From Rhodococcus oxybenzonivorans (lineage in GTDB: Bacteria > Actinomycetota > Actinomycetes > Mycobacteriales > Mycobacteriaceae), in the NCBI RefSeq assembly GCF_003130705.1, contig NZ_CP021354.1:2046001-2110000 (forward strand): a stretch of 64,000 nt of DNA, read 5' to 3'. Each line of letters begins with the position of its first letter. The stretch's first letter is position 1. This document shows positions 35,881-44,825 of this stretch, in pieces. The notes below the pieces were generated by a model. That model was given only the letters and a program-made list of their open reading frames with translations, did not search any database and was not told the origin of the DNA. Made by a program: the position numbers and the translations under genes.

Positions 35881-37136
35881 GCCGCCTCGGGGAGTCCGGG
35901 AAAGAGTGACACCTTTGCGGCACTCTGCAAATACGACGCGCCTGCCGTGCCACCGGTTCCAGGTACTGTGCCGATGACCTTCAAGGTGATGCCCCAGTGG
36001 CCACGCTTCATCGCAACCCACGCGCGGTCGAGACGGCGCATCGATTGCTCGAGAGGCACTGCATCAGGGAGTGCATGCCGCATCGCCAGAAATACGGCCT
36101 CCAGAGTCGGCTGCTCGTCGTGGGCCTTCGGAACGTGGTCGGTGCTGCGCTGGCTACGCGGTGCGCACGCGAACTCGACGTCGCGGAATGCGCGCGACTG
36201 CACAGCGCTCCGCCCATGGGTGAAGCCGCGAATGATGGAGAAGGCGTCAACCGGCATCGTCGTCAGAACCCGGAAGAGAGTAGGTATCGCCTCGAGGCGA
36301 CCTGACGCCCGATCGAGGCGATCCTTCGCATCAGCGGCATTTCCGTCGAGGAGATCCGTGATCGCCGTCGATATCGCCGTTGCAATCTGCCGGTACAGTC
36401 CCTCGAAGATTTGGATGCATCGGATGAACATCTGCTCGTCGTGCAGACGAGTCGTCGGCAGCAAAGTCAGCCGAACTGCGGCTCCGATGTCTTCGGGAAC
36501 ACTTCTCAGCGCCAGCGTCGCAGCAGAACCAAACGAGTCGTAGTTAGTGCCTGCCTCGGCAAGCGCTGCGACACCCTCCGCAGCCACACTGGGATTGAGC
36601 TTGAAATCGGGTGCGAGTCGGGAGAGTTGCGACACGACTCGGACGGCCGCACGCGTCCTGACCGATTGGGGAGGTCGGGGCGCCGCCGCTAACGCTCTCG
36701 TCTCCAGCAGTGCGAGGTCGATGGCTGCCGCGGCTACGAATGCGTCGACACGCTGGCAGTCGGCCGATCGGACGACCTGGTCGAAGTAATCGAGTCCGAC
36801 ATACGACGAATAGGAGGCATCGTTGTCGTCGAACGTCATCGGTAGCCATTCGGCGAGCACCGGGTCGGAACGGGATTTGCCGTGGAGATCGCGCAACATG
36901 GCCGCCACGTGTGGCCGCACACCGTTTCGTCCGACTACCTGATAGTGGTCGACGACGGCCGTGAACGGAAAGTCGGTGCGTCCCGCGGCCCATTGCCGAA
37001 GCGCTTCCGGTACCTTGCGACCGGACCGGGTATCGGGCGACGCGTCAGCGGCCTGAAGGCACGTGCCGCCGACACCGATCGGGGCGCTGTGAACGAGTTC
37101 GGCCTCAGCTTCGAGCAACGTTTCGGAAATCAACAA
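35877..37136 (-). CDS. Divergent tryptophan 2,3-dioxygenase-like heme protein
   Basis: 419 aa, longer than bacterial TDO because of a ~190-residue N-terminal region. The C-terminal half aligns with TDO: LHDEQMFIRCIQIFEGLYRQ (231-250, TDO HDE..FI..HQ..ELW.KQ), IIRGFTHGRSAVQSRAFRDV (301-320, TDO FR....P.SGFQS.Q.R), and HWGITLKVIGTVPGTGGTAG (380-399). H380 matches the heme-ligating His of Xanthomonas TDO, R303 the substrate-carboxylate Arg, and GTGG is intact. The distal His is replaced by Ile241. Heme-dependent oxygen chemistry on tryptophan or a relative is likely; PrnB of pyrrolnitrin synthesis shows that this fold can do other reactions. Coupled to the O-methyltransferase gene. Confidence 0.85.
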   Translation of the reverse strand: MLISETLLEAEAELVHSAPIGVGGTCLQAADASPDTRSGRKVPEALRQWAAGRTDFPFTAVVDHYQVVGRNGVRPHVAAMLRDLHGKSRSDPVLAEWLPMTFDDNDASYSSYVGLDYFDQVVRSADCQRVDAFVAAAAIDLALLETRALAAAPRPPQSVRTRAAVRVVSQLSRLAPDFKLNPSVAAEGVAALAEAGTNYDSFGSAATLALRSVPEDIGAAVRLTLLPTTRLHDEQMFIRCIQIFEGLYRQIATAISTAITDLLDGNAADAKDRLDRASGRLEAIPTLFRVLTTMPVDAFSIIRGFTHGRSAVQSRAFRDVEFACAPRSQRSTDHVPKAHDEQPTLEAVFLAMRHALPDAVPLEQSMRRLDRAWVAMKRGHWGITLKVIGTVPGTGGTAGASYLQSAAKVSLFPGLPEAA

Positions 37137-37203
37137 GGGATGTGCCTTTCATCCGTTCTGCTCTGCGGTATTCCGCAATCTTGTGCGCCGCCAGGCAGAA
37201 CGG

Positions 37204-37275
37204 ATAGGCACCCTAGGGAGCCGCATCGGCCACCCCTGCTGCTGGGGTGAAGCTTCGGCCCCCTAGGGTGCCTAT
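37204..37275. promoter_or_regulatory. Large nested inverted repeat between the divergent biosynthetic arms
   Basis: Arms at 37204-37223 (ATAGGCACCCTAGGG...) and 37256-37275 are reverse complements over 20 bp with a single mismatch. The 32-bp space holds a second stem, CACCCC-N7-GGGGTG (37231-37249). It lies 68 bp upstream of the TDO-like gene and 66 bp upstream of the ATP-grasp gene, so it can control both. No dedicated regulator gene is seen in the cassette. Confidence 0.6.
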
Positions 37276-37340
37276 TCGCCGGGCCGACGCGCGCTGACCA
37301 TTGGGTATCAGAGAAGCCAGGGTTTGGATAGCGAGGGCAA

Positions 37341-38522
37341 TTGACCACCGACGACGGGCAGCGCAGGAGACACATCGTCCTGATCGGCGGCCACGATGAA
37401 ACGTTCCCGCATTTCGCGGGGTTGGGCTTCGAGTTCACCGTTCTACAGCTGCACGACGCGATCGGTCCGAACCTGCGCGGCCTTACCGAACGCATCAGTC
37501 CCGTGGCTGATTTCGGCCCGGACATCGTGGTCGCTGAGATCACACGAATAATGAGGTCCGAACGGGTCGATTACATTTTTTCCTTTACCGAGGGCGGGTT
37601 GCTTTCCGCGGCCCTTGCAAGCCACCGCCTCTCTGTCCCGGGTCTCGACCTCAGCGCATGCGAGCTGTGTATCGACAAGCAATTGATGCGGACATTTCTC
37701 GATAGCACCGAGTTCGCTGTCGCGAACACGATATGTCGCACGCCGGCCGAGGTACGAGCCTTCCTCCTCCAGCACCCTCAGGGGCTGGTTCTCAAGGATC
37801 CGGCTGGGTCGGGCAGCGAAGGCGTGTTCATCGTCCGCGACGAACGCGACCTGACCGCGGCGCTCGACGAGCAGACAGGGGACGGTTTCGTCATGCTCGC
37901 CGAAGAGTACCTACCCGGACGCGAAATCAGTGTCGAAACCCTGACCATCGACGGGAATCATCGAGTTCTCGCTGTGACGAACAAGAAGCTGCACAGGAAT
38001 TCCCTTGCAGAAGAACAGCACGTCGTCTCACCGGATGTCGTGGACGACGACATGTTCCACATTATCAGTGCCTACTGCGAAAGACTGCTCACCCGAATCA
38101 ATTACCAGCACGGGCCGTGTCATATCGAAGTGAAGATCACGGCTCGAGGGCTTCGCCTGATCGAGATCAACAACCGGGTCGGCGGTGACTACATCGGACT
38201 TCTGGTCGAACTGACGACCGGCGTCAGCCAATTCAGAGAAACGCTTCGTTGCTGGAGTGAAGTCGACTCGTCCGGCGTCGGCCCGGAACTGGCGCGATAT
38301 GCGTACGCCGCATCGCACCAATTCTACGAACCCATCGACCCCGAGTGTCTTCGGAGCGCGCTGCGAGGCGTCGACATCATCAGGCTCCATATCGAGCCTG
38401 CACCATCGCGCCTCGACAGACCCCGGACAAACGACGACAAGATCGGTTGGATTGTTTTTGCCTGCAACGAGAGCGAGTCATTCAAGCGGGCCATCGACTA
38501 TCTCGACGTCAACTGTTCCTGA
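37341..38522 (+). CDS. ATP-grasp ligase (carnosine-synthase-like)
   Basis: 393 aa from a TTG preceded by GCGAGGG. The N-terminal Rossmann-like domain (HIVLIGGHDETFPHFAG) leads to the ATP-grasp core: CIDKQLMRTFLDSTEFAVAN, LVLKDPAGSGSEGVFIV (glycine-rich ATP loop with Lys), FVMLAEEYLPGREISVETLT and GLRLIEINNRVGGDYIG (metal-binding E-I-N and R..GGD). These enzymes activate a carboxylate as acyl phosphate and join it to an amine, often giving dipeptides. It is the first gene of the rightward arm; the next gene begins 53 bp on. The partners to be ligated are unknown. Confidence 0.9.
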   Translation: MTTDDGQRRRHIVLIGGHDETFPHFAGLGFEFTVLQLHDAIGPNLRGLTERISPVADFGPDIVVAEITRIMRSERVDYIFSFTEGGLLSAALASHRLSVPGLDLSACELCIDKQLMRTFLDSTEFAVANTICRTPAEVRAFLLQHPQGLVLKDPAGSGSEGVFIVRDERDLTAALDEQTGDGFVMLAEEYLPGREISVETLTIDGNHRVLAVTNKKLHRNSLAEEQHVVSPDVVDDDMFHIISAYCERLLTRINYQHGPCHIEVKITARGLRLIEINNRVGGDYIGLLVELTTGVSQFRETLRCWSEVDSSGVGPELARYAYAASHQFYEPIDPECLRSALRGVDIIRLHIEPAPSRLDRPRTNDDKIGWIVFACNESESFKRAIDYLDVNCS

Positions 38523-38575
38523 AAATCAACGCGATCATGAAAACCGCGGCCTCTCATCCAGAAGGGAAGAAATCG

Positions 38576-39628
38576 ATGCAGATCATAGCCAGAAGCGCAC
38601 TCGAGACGATCAACGAGGTGATGGTCGACGGCCACGTTCACAACCTGGGTGTCGTCAAGATCTTCTCCCAACACCCCGAACTGGCCCAGTTCATTCCCGC
38701 TTCCAGCAATCTGGCGATCAGCTGGGTCAGGTTGGAATGTGGTCAGGTGCTCTCTGTGCACAAACATCCGGAAGCGAGCCTCATCCTGGTCTGCGAGGGT
38801 TCCGGACGAACAATGGGGAGCGCAGAGCAGGACGTCGCTGCGGGAGATATGATCCTCGTACCCGGCGACTCATGGCACGGCTTCGAGGGAACTCGCAACG
38901 GGTTCTGGGCGCTGTCGATCCAGTTCAACGGCAGAGCCCTGTACGAGGATACCGACAACCCGAATGCCATGTTCGCAGCCGCTGAGTCCGATCCGGCGGC
39001 CGCGCTCCTCGAGGATAACGAGAAGTACCTGGAGCAATTCAGGAACAGCAGTCTGCTGCGGTTGATCGACACCCCTTCGATGACCGACCCGGACGTTCGC
39101 GAAAGACTACTCGACTGCCAGCAAACCTGGTCGGATGTGTTCCAAGATCTGCTGCATCTGCGTGTGGCGATGACTACTGATCCGCAACACAAGCATGTCG
39201 CACTCGATCATCTGGTCGAAGAACTGGGACACAACAACAACCTCAGACAGCAACGGAACTCGTCGCACTCGCCGGTCTCCGACGCGACGTTCGTATCGAC
39301 AATGGACTGGTTCAGGCAGCAGATGCTCTGCAGGAGCGACATGGTGCGAACATTGCTGATGCACGTGGTGCTGGAAGGTAGCGGCGAAATCTGGCACCGA
39401 GAAGCGGCGCGCGCGTTTCCCGGCATTCCACACTTCGAAGAGCACGGTGAAGACGACGGCCACCATGTGAGCATGGGGATCGACCTTCTCGATCGAGCAA
39501 ACCCAACGGAGATCCAGGAATTACGGGAAGCACTCGGCGAGGGATGGACCATGATCACACGACTGTGCGACAGAATCGCATCCATCGCCGTAGACGACAC
39601 CGCAGACGCCACGTTGTCCACATGCTGA
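38576..39628 (+). CDS. Cupin fused to heme-oxygenase-like diiron oxidase (HDO)
   Basis: 350 aa. N-terminal cupin (about 45-115): GQVLSVHKHPEASLILVCEG is motif 1 and GDMILVPGDSWHGFEG motif 2. C-terminal domain (about 180-340) has the HDO metal pattern: EELGH (E216, H219), VVLEGSGEIWH (E267 or E271, H274) and EHGEDDGHH (H290-x3-D294-x2-H297). HDO enzymes use two irons and O2 for N-oxygenation, decarboxylation or C-C cleavage (UndA, SznF, BesC, for example). A cupin-HDO fusion is unusual to me. ATG 38576 follows GAAGGGAAG. Overlaps the transporter gene by 7 bp. Confidence 0.82.
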   Translation: MQIIARSALETINEVMVDGHVHNLGVVKIFSQHPELAQFIPASSNLAISWVRLECGQVLSVHKHPEASLILVCEGSGRTMGSAEQDVAAGDMILVPGDSWHGFEGTRNGFWALSIQFNGRALYEDTDNPNAMFAAAESDPAAALLEDNEKYLEQFRNSSLLRLIDTPSMTDPDVRERLLDCQQTWSDVFQDLLHLRVAMTTDPQHKHVALDHLVEELGHNNNLRQQRNSSHSPVSDATFVSTMDWFRQQMLCRSDMVRTLLMHVVLEGSGEIWHREAARAFPGIPHFEEHGEDDGHHVSMGIDLLDRANPTEIQELREALGEGWTMITRLCDRIASIAVDDTADATLSTC

Positions 39629-42600
39629 GTGTGCTCGAGAGAGTCGTCTGGTTCGAGGTTCCTCGTTCTGGAACCCAGTTCGACCGGCATACCAACGCTT
39701 CTCACCTTTCGCGATGGCAGCGCTGGTGCGATGCTGCGCGACGAGACGACCTGAACGCGCCCCAAGACGAGCGACTCCACAGATCCGTACTCAGAGCGCT
39801 CCGTCGCGATGTTCTGCTTGCGCTCCTCGCCATAGCGTTCAACGCTGGTTGCGCATTCGGTGCAGCCGTCACGCTGCGATCACTGATCCAGCACCTCGTC
39901 GAACCCGGCACACCGCCGATGGTGAACCTGACGCTGGGGATCACCTGCATACTGCTGACGTACTCGGCGTGGTTGGCGCTCAACCACACCTTCCTGTCAG
40001 CCGAACTGGCAGGCATCGGAGCCCGGACCTACATCGAGCAAAGACTGCTACGGAAGAAGCGCGACGGTGGCAATTCCGACCGACCCTCCGGTGTTGTCAC
40101 GCTAATGGACCGTGAGGCGGCGCGCGTCGAAGCTGCCTGGTCCGGCCTGGTATTCATGATTCTATCGCTCGCCACGTTAACTTTCACCTCTGCGTTCTTC
40201 TTCGTGGCGCTGGGACTGAGTGCATTGTCGGCGCTGGCGATCATTGTCATCAGTTCGATGGCAATATTTTCGATTGCCGCACAACTCACCAAGGCCCACA
40301 CAGAACTATCGGCAATTTCGGCGGAACGCATCGACGTCGGCATGTTCTCGATCAACAACCGAGGGGTTGCGTGGCTGAAGAACTGGAACGACGAACTGAT
40401 ACGGCGCTACGCCGACAAGCGTGATGGCGAAGAGCGCTCACTCGAGAAGGCGGCGCGTCTTGTCGCGGCGATCAACCTCATATCTACTCTGACACCGGTC
40501 GTAGGGATGCTCGCCGCAGCATTTACCCAGCTGGCTTATCTAGGTCATGTGGATCCAGCGGGCCTGCTGTCTGCAATGGCGTTGATCGGGGGTTTGAGAT
40601 CGGTCGCCAACAATGTGCCCGAAATTGCCCAGAGCATTTCCCAAGGCGTGGTCGGGCACACCAACGTTGCGAAATATCTGTCCGGCGCCGGCCCGTCAGA
40701 CGCCGATGCGAGCGCCGTCCAGCTGCCGACGACAAGGGCAAAGCACATTGCCGTCGTCGGCGCAGCGGGTAGTGGTAAAACGTCGATTCTGAAAGCCGTC
40801 GCGCGGCGGAACAACCGACTCGATACGACGACGATCTTCGTCCCGGACGAACCATGGATCTACCCGGGCGGACTGTACGAGAATCTGTGTCTCTATCGTC
40901 GCGACTTCCCGGACGACGAAGCCGCGCGAGCACTGGCGCAGTCCAGACTGCCCGGCACCTTCTATGCCGAGTACCTCGACAGCAAGTCGCCACCTCGAAC
41001 CGAGGCCTGGGACGTCTCCCGCGGGCAAGGAAAGCGGCTGGAACTGGCGCGGGCATTGCTGGCCGAGCCGGCGTGCGTTCTCATTGATCAGCCGACATCA
41101 GGGCTGGACGACGACCTGGGGAGAGGGTTGCTGAGCTCACTCCTCCGGGGGCCGTGGAGCGACACCACCGTTGTCTATGCAACAGACAAACCCGACGAGA
41201 TCGACTCCGCGGAGGAAATCTGGGTGGTGGCCGACGGCGCAGTGGTCGAAGTCATACGTGATCTGACGACGCAGTCGGATCTTCTACCCGAAAGCTCGGG
41301 TTGGCGCATTCCCGAACGTTCACTCCCTCGCCACCCTTCCCGCCGCACGGATGTGACCGAAGTCCGGACGCCGTCCAGGCGTAGTTTGATCAGGTTCGGC
41401 ATCGCGAAGGTCGCACTCGTTGCGTGTGTCCTGTTCGTGTGCCGAGAAGTTCTGACGATCGTCGGTGACTACGTTGCTGTCAGTGGACTGTCGACCGCGA
41501 ATGTGGGTGCGTCGTCGACGATTCTGGTCTGCGTGGTGTCGGCCGGTGCACTCTTGTCGATCTCCGGCGCCTTGCTGACGGTGCGGCGCAGTATCAGTGC
41601 GGCATCGCGACAGTGCGTGCGGTACTTCTCGACGATCATGAGCCCGACGCTCGATGTCGAGGCAGTCGATCAGGTCAACCAAGACTCGCAGAGCAAGCTC
41701 ACGTGGGATCAACGACGTGTCGACGAAGTGTTGCCTGCAATACTGCTGCATACGTTGGGTGCGGCGGCGCTTCTGATCACAACCACCGGTTTCGTCCTGA
41801 GTAAGAACATCTTTGCGCTGCTTCCTTGTGCTGTGATGTGCCTGGTCTACTGGCATACTTCACGGCGATCAGGCAACCGACTGCGGTACTTCAACGAGTG
41901 CGAGATAGGTACGACATCGATCTTGTTCGCGCGGGTCGAGGCAACGACACGGAGTTCGAGCAGATTCGAGTTGGCCAGAGACAACGCGGTTCTCGTGAGT
42001 TGGCTGAACAGCAGCCTGATGGATCGCGCCCTGGCTTCGATGAACAATGCGGTGGCGCGGCGATGGTTTACCTACAAGCTCGATCTGATGGGGGTGTTGT
42101 TCCTGTCGGCCATCGTGGGTTCAACGGTATTCGTCTACGCCCAGGGCGGCCTCGGCCTGGCCAATGTCCTGGCGCTGAGTCTCTCCTACAGCCTGATTGC
42201 ACTCTTCGCAAGGTTGGGTAGTTGCCTGGTCGAACTCAGGCAGGTGCTGGACAGCGCGGATCGTCTGCTCACACCTCCGCTCCCCGCCGCGCCGAACCGA
42301 ACGTGTCCGGCGATGAGAGACGACGCACTCGTGTCGTTCACCGATGTCGCATTCGTCGCCAGGCACACCGGCGCGGTGCTGCTCGAGAACCACACGGAGT
42401 CGTTCTATCGCCGTGACATCGTGGTGATCATGGGAGCCAGTGGGGTGGGTAAGTCGACCTTCGCAAAGCTTGTCGTGGGTTCGTTGCGCCCGACCACTGG
42501 TGTCGTTTCCACATTGGGCCGGACGACAGGATACGTGTCGGATTCGCACGACCAAGACGTCCTCCTGCTGACATCGAGCCCGATATTCAAGCCAGGACGA

Positions 42601-43065
42601 TTGTCCGAGCACTTCCACAACCCCTCACCTCAGGAACTGGCTCGCGTGGTCCGATACCTCGACGCTGAGGATGTCGTCGAACGACTACCTTCCGGGTTCG
42701 ACGAGGTAGTCCCCAGCAGCGGTCTGTTGAATCTGAGCAAGACGGAATTGCAACGACTGGCACTGCTCGACGTGATGATCAACCCACCCGCGATCGCGAT
42801 TCTCGACGAAGCCACGTCCGAGTTGAGTGCCGCAGCGGAGCTCTCCGTATTGCGTGCCCTGACCTCTGCACTTCCGGACACCCTCTTCTTCATCATCACC
42901 CACAATCGCGAGCTGGGAAGACTTGCCAACCGAATCTTCCATTTCAACGATGAAAGACGTCTACTCGAGATTTCGGGCGAGCCGCCCGCAACAGCCATCG
43001 ATCGATGCTGGACCGACAAGGAGGAAGTCGATGGAATGGCAACCCCAGCGAACTGCATTCTGTGA
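39622..43065 (+). CDS. Fused double ABC exporter (TMD-NBD-TMD-NBD) with unequal ATP sites
   Basis: 1147 aa from ATG 39622, which overlaps the preceding stop. Each half has about six transmembrane helices followed by a nucleotide-binding domain. NBD1: Walker A GAAGSGKTS (K386), signature weakened to VSRGQ, Walker B VLIDQPTSGLD with Gln490 in place of the catalytic Glu, and Asp where the switch His should be (YATDKPDE). NBD2: Walker A GASGVGKS (K944), signature LSKTE, Walker B AILDEATSE with Glu1063 and switch His1094 intact. One hydrolytic and one degenerate site is typical of heterodimeric type IV exporters, here in one chain. It probably secretes the cassette product and gives self-protection. 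Confidence 0.9.
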   Translation: MLSVLERVVWFEVPRSGTQFDRHTNASHLSRWQRWCDAARRDDLNAPQDERLHRSVLRALRRDVLLALLAIAFNAGCAFGAAVTLRSLIQHLVEPGTPPMVNLTLGITCILLTYSAWLALNHTFLSAELAGIGARTYIEQRLLRKKRDGGNSDRPSGVVTLMDREAARVEAAWSGLVFMILSLATLTFTSAFFFVALGLSALSALAIIVISSMAIFSIAAQLTKAHTELSAISAERIDVGMFSINNRGVAWLKNWNDELIRRYADKRDGEERSLEKAARLVAAINLISTLTPVVGMLAAAFTQLAYLGHVDPAGLLSAMALIGGLRSVANNVPEIAQSISQGVVGHTNVAKYLSGAGPSDADASAVQLPTTRAKHIAVVGAAGSGKTSILKAVARRNNRLDTTTIFVPDEPWIYPGGLYENLCLYRRDFPDDEAARALAQSRLPGTFYAEYLDSKSPPRTEAWDVSRGQGKRLELARALLAEPACVLIDQPTSGLDDDLGRGLLSSLLRGPWSDTTVVYATDKPDEIDSAEEIWVVADGAVVEVIRDLTTQSDLLPESSGWRIPERSLPRHPSRRTDVTEVRTPSRRSLIRFGIAKVALVACVLFVCREVLTIVGDYVAVSGLSTANVGASSTILVCVVSAGALLSISGALLTVRRSISAASRQCVRYFSTIMSPTLDVEAVDQVNQDSQSKLTWDQRRVDEVLPAILLHTLGAAALLITTTGFVLSKNIFALLPCAVMCLVYWHTSRRSGNRLRYFNECEIGTTSILFARVEATTRSSSRFELARDNAVLVSWLNSSLMDRALASMNNAVARRWFTYKLDLMGVLFLSAIVGSTVFVYAQGGLGLANVLALSLSYSLIALFARLGSCLVELRQVLDSADRLLTPPLPAAPNRTCPAMRDDALVSFTDVAFVARHTGAVLLENHTESFYRRDIVVIMGASGVGKSTFAKLVVGSLRPTTGVVSTLGRTTGYVSDSHDQDVLLLTSSPIFKPGRLSEHFHNPSPQELARVVRYLDAEDVVERLPSGFDEVVPSSGLLNLSKTELQRLALLDVMINPPAIAILDEATSELSAAAELSVLRALTSALPDTLFFIITHNRELGRLANRIFHFNDERRLLEISGEPPATAIDRCWTDKEEVDGMATPANCIL

Positions 43066-43948
43066 CAGCCATAATGTTTCGCAGCCGCACCTCCCTCTGA
43101 TGGACATCGCTCACTGGGATGCTGTCCTCCAGAGAAAGGAGATCAGGAACTACGCGCTACACCAAGAGCGCGCCTATGTCGGTCCGGGATACTTCTATAT
43201 GCCGGTGTCCGACGAGCCTGACGAAGGGCGACTGGCGGAGTTGCTGGATCTGGCGTCCGCCGCCGACTGGTTGTTGGTTCCCTCTCTTCTCAGATCCCAA
43301 CGCTTGCCCGATTCACGGGTCATCGCGGTTCCGTTCATGCAAGCAGCGTACTTTCGGTCATCGGGACGTGTGGATTCGACTCTGCGAGCAACCGTCGGAG
43401 ATCGGCAATACAAGGCAATCAGAAAGCTCACCGCGAAGGCCGAGGCGGCGTGTGAAACCCAGATACACCGCCTGTCAGAGCTGGCGGACGGCGACCGTGC
43501 CCTGCACGCTTTCGCCGTTCTCCAAGCCTTGAATGTGGCGAAGTATGGGCACTCCAGGAATCTATATACTGCCGACGTTCTGCGAATGTTGGCACGTTCG
43601 TCGGAAGGAACAAAATACTATCTGAAATTGGACTACGAGAAGTCGACCAATGCGCCCGTGAACGGATCGCTGAGCTATGCCGACGACGAGCGCGGTGTGT
43701 TCACGATGCTCGTTCAGGGGCTGGACCGTGATCGAATTCCGCGGGGGCTCAACCTGTATATCACCGACTATTACCAGTTGTACCAGTTCGCCGATCGGCT
43801 GGGTTTCGAGAACATCTGCCTGGGCCGCGGCGCAATCGAGAGCAAGGTTCGGGTGGGCGCAAACCATATTGTCGACCTGGACAACTGGCTGATTCCGGTC
43901 AACACACGCCAGAGGCAAGCGATGCACGACTATGCGATATCGGGGTAG
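43031..43948 (+). CDS. GNAT/FemAB-like acyltransferase
   Basis: 305 aa from ATG 43031, which has a strong GGAGGA site 5 nt upstream and overlaps the transporter gene by 35 bp. The C-terminal part resembles the second GNAT domain of FemAB-like proteins: YYLKLDYEKSTNAPVNGSLS, then GLNLYITDYYQLYQFADRLG and the closing GFENICLGRGAIESKVRVGA, where a Gly-rich loop and a Lys/Arg bind the acyl donor. N-terminal ~100 residues are without clear similarity. Donor could be acyl-CoA or aminoacyl-tRNA. Its place among ligase, oxidase and exporter genes suggests acylation or aminoacylation of the product; this is inferred from weak fold cues. Confidence 0.7.
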   Translation: MEWQPQRTAFCDSHNVSQPHLPLMDIAHWDAVLQRKEIRNYALHQERAYVGPGYFYMPVSDEPDEGRLAELLDLASAADWLLVPSLLRSQRLPDSRVIAVPFMQAAYFRSSGRVDSTLRATVGDRQYKAIRKLTAKAEAACETQIHRLSELADGDRALHAFAVLQALNVAKYGHSRNLYTADVLRMLARSSEGTKYYLKLDYEKSTNAPVNGSLSYADDERGVFTMLVQGLDRDRIPRGLNLYITDYYQLYQFADRLGFENICLGRGAIESKVRVGANHIVDLDNWLIPVNTRQRQAMHDYAISG

Positions 43949-43957
43949 GGAAACCAG

Positions 43958-44809
43958 ATGATCAGCGACATGTCCTGGGCGGACGGTAGCTTCGTCCGTT
44001 ACGACGAGATGACTCTGTCACCCGCGACCCATTCATTGTCCTATGGGTCCTCGGTGTTCGAGGGTATCCGTAGCTATGGCGGGAACATCTTCAAGCTCGA
44101 CGACCACTTGGACCGGCTGCGGCGGTCTGCTGACGTGTTCGGGCATACGGTGCCGTATTCGAATGCAGATCTGGCCGATGCGTGCTACGAGTTGCTGAGA
44201 GTGAACGAGCTGAGCGACGCATACCTGAAGTGCCTGGTTTTCTACGACGATTCGGATGTCAGCTTCAGGGCGCAGGGATGCTCCAGTCGAGTAGTCGTTT
44301 TTGCGCTGCCCTTTCCTGCGAATTCTGCACCAGCGAATTATCGGCTTGCGACGGCAATGTGGAGGCGTGCGCCGGCATCGTGCCACCCCTATCAGGCGAA
44401 GACATCGTCGACTTACGCGTTGAGCTATTTGAGCTACCGTCAAAAGGCCGATGGTTATGACGACGTCATCTTCCTCTCGACCACCGGCACGGTGTGTGAG
44501 TCAAGTGGTTCGAACGTGTTCTTCATCAAAGGGGACGCTTTGCTCACACCCACCACGGAATTGGCGCTCGCCGGAATTACCAGAAAGGTGATCATCGACG
44601 AGCTGTCTCCACAGTTGGGCGTATCTGTCACAGAGCGCAATATTTCCTACGCCGAGCTCGAATCGTTCGACGGCGCATTTTTGTGCGGAACTGCGATGGA
44701 GATCACGCGGATTGCCTGCATCGACGAGATTCATTACGAGGCGGCTCCCTTGGCTGATGTGCTTGCAACCGAGTATCAGTGCCTGACGAACAAGAAGTCG
44801 GCGCTGTGA
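43958..44809 (+). CDS. Class IV PLP-dependent aminotransferase (branched-chain type)
   Basis: 283 aa. SWADGSFVRYDEMTLSPATH and LSYGSSVFEGIRSYGG match the IlvE opening. CHPYQAKTSSTYALSYLSYR contains the Schiff-base lysine (K148), and DDVIFLSTTGTVCESSGSNV has the Glu (E181) that pairs with the PLP pyridine nitrogen. The end (GAFLCGTAMEITRI) is the usual phosphate/substrate loop. It transfers amino groups between glutamate and 2-oxo acids, or acts as a D-amino-acid or lyase variant. It starts 9 bp after the acyltransferase gene, the last member of the rightward arm, and probably supplies or removes the amino group of a building block. Confidence 0.9.
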   Translation: MISDMSWADGSFVRYDEMTLSPATHSLSYGSSVFEGIRSYGGNIFKLDDHLDRLRRSADVFGHTVPYSNADLADACYELLRVNELSDAYLKCLVFYDDSDVSFRAQGCSSRVVVFALPFPANSAPANYRLATAMWRRAPASCHPYQAKTSSTYALSYLSYRQKADGYDDVIFLSTTGTVCESSGSNVFFIKGDALLTPTTELALAGITRKVIIDELSPQLGVSVTERNISYAELESFDGAFLCGTAMEITRIACIDEIHYEAAPLADVLATEYQCLTNKKSAL

Positions 44810-44825
44810 AGCCCGGGCCCCGACC

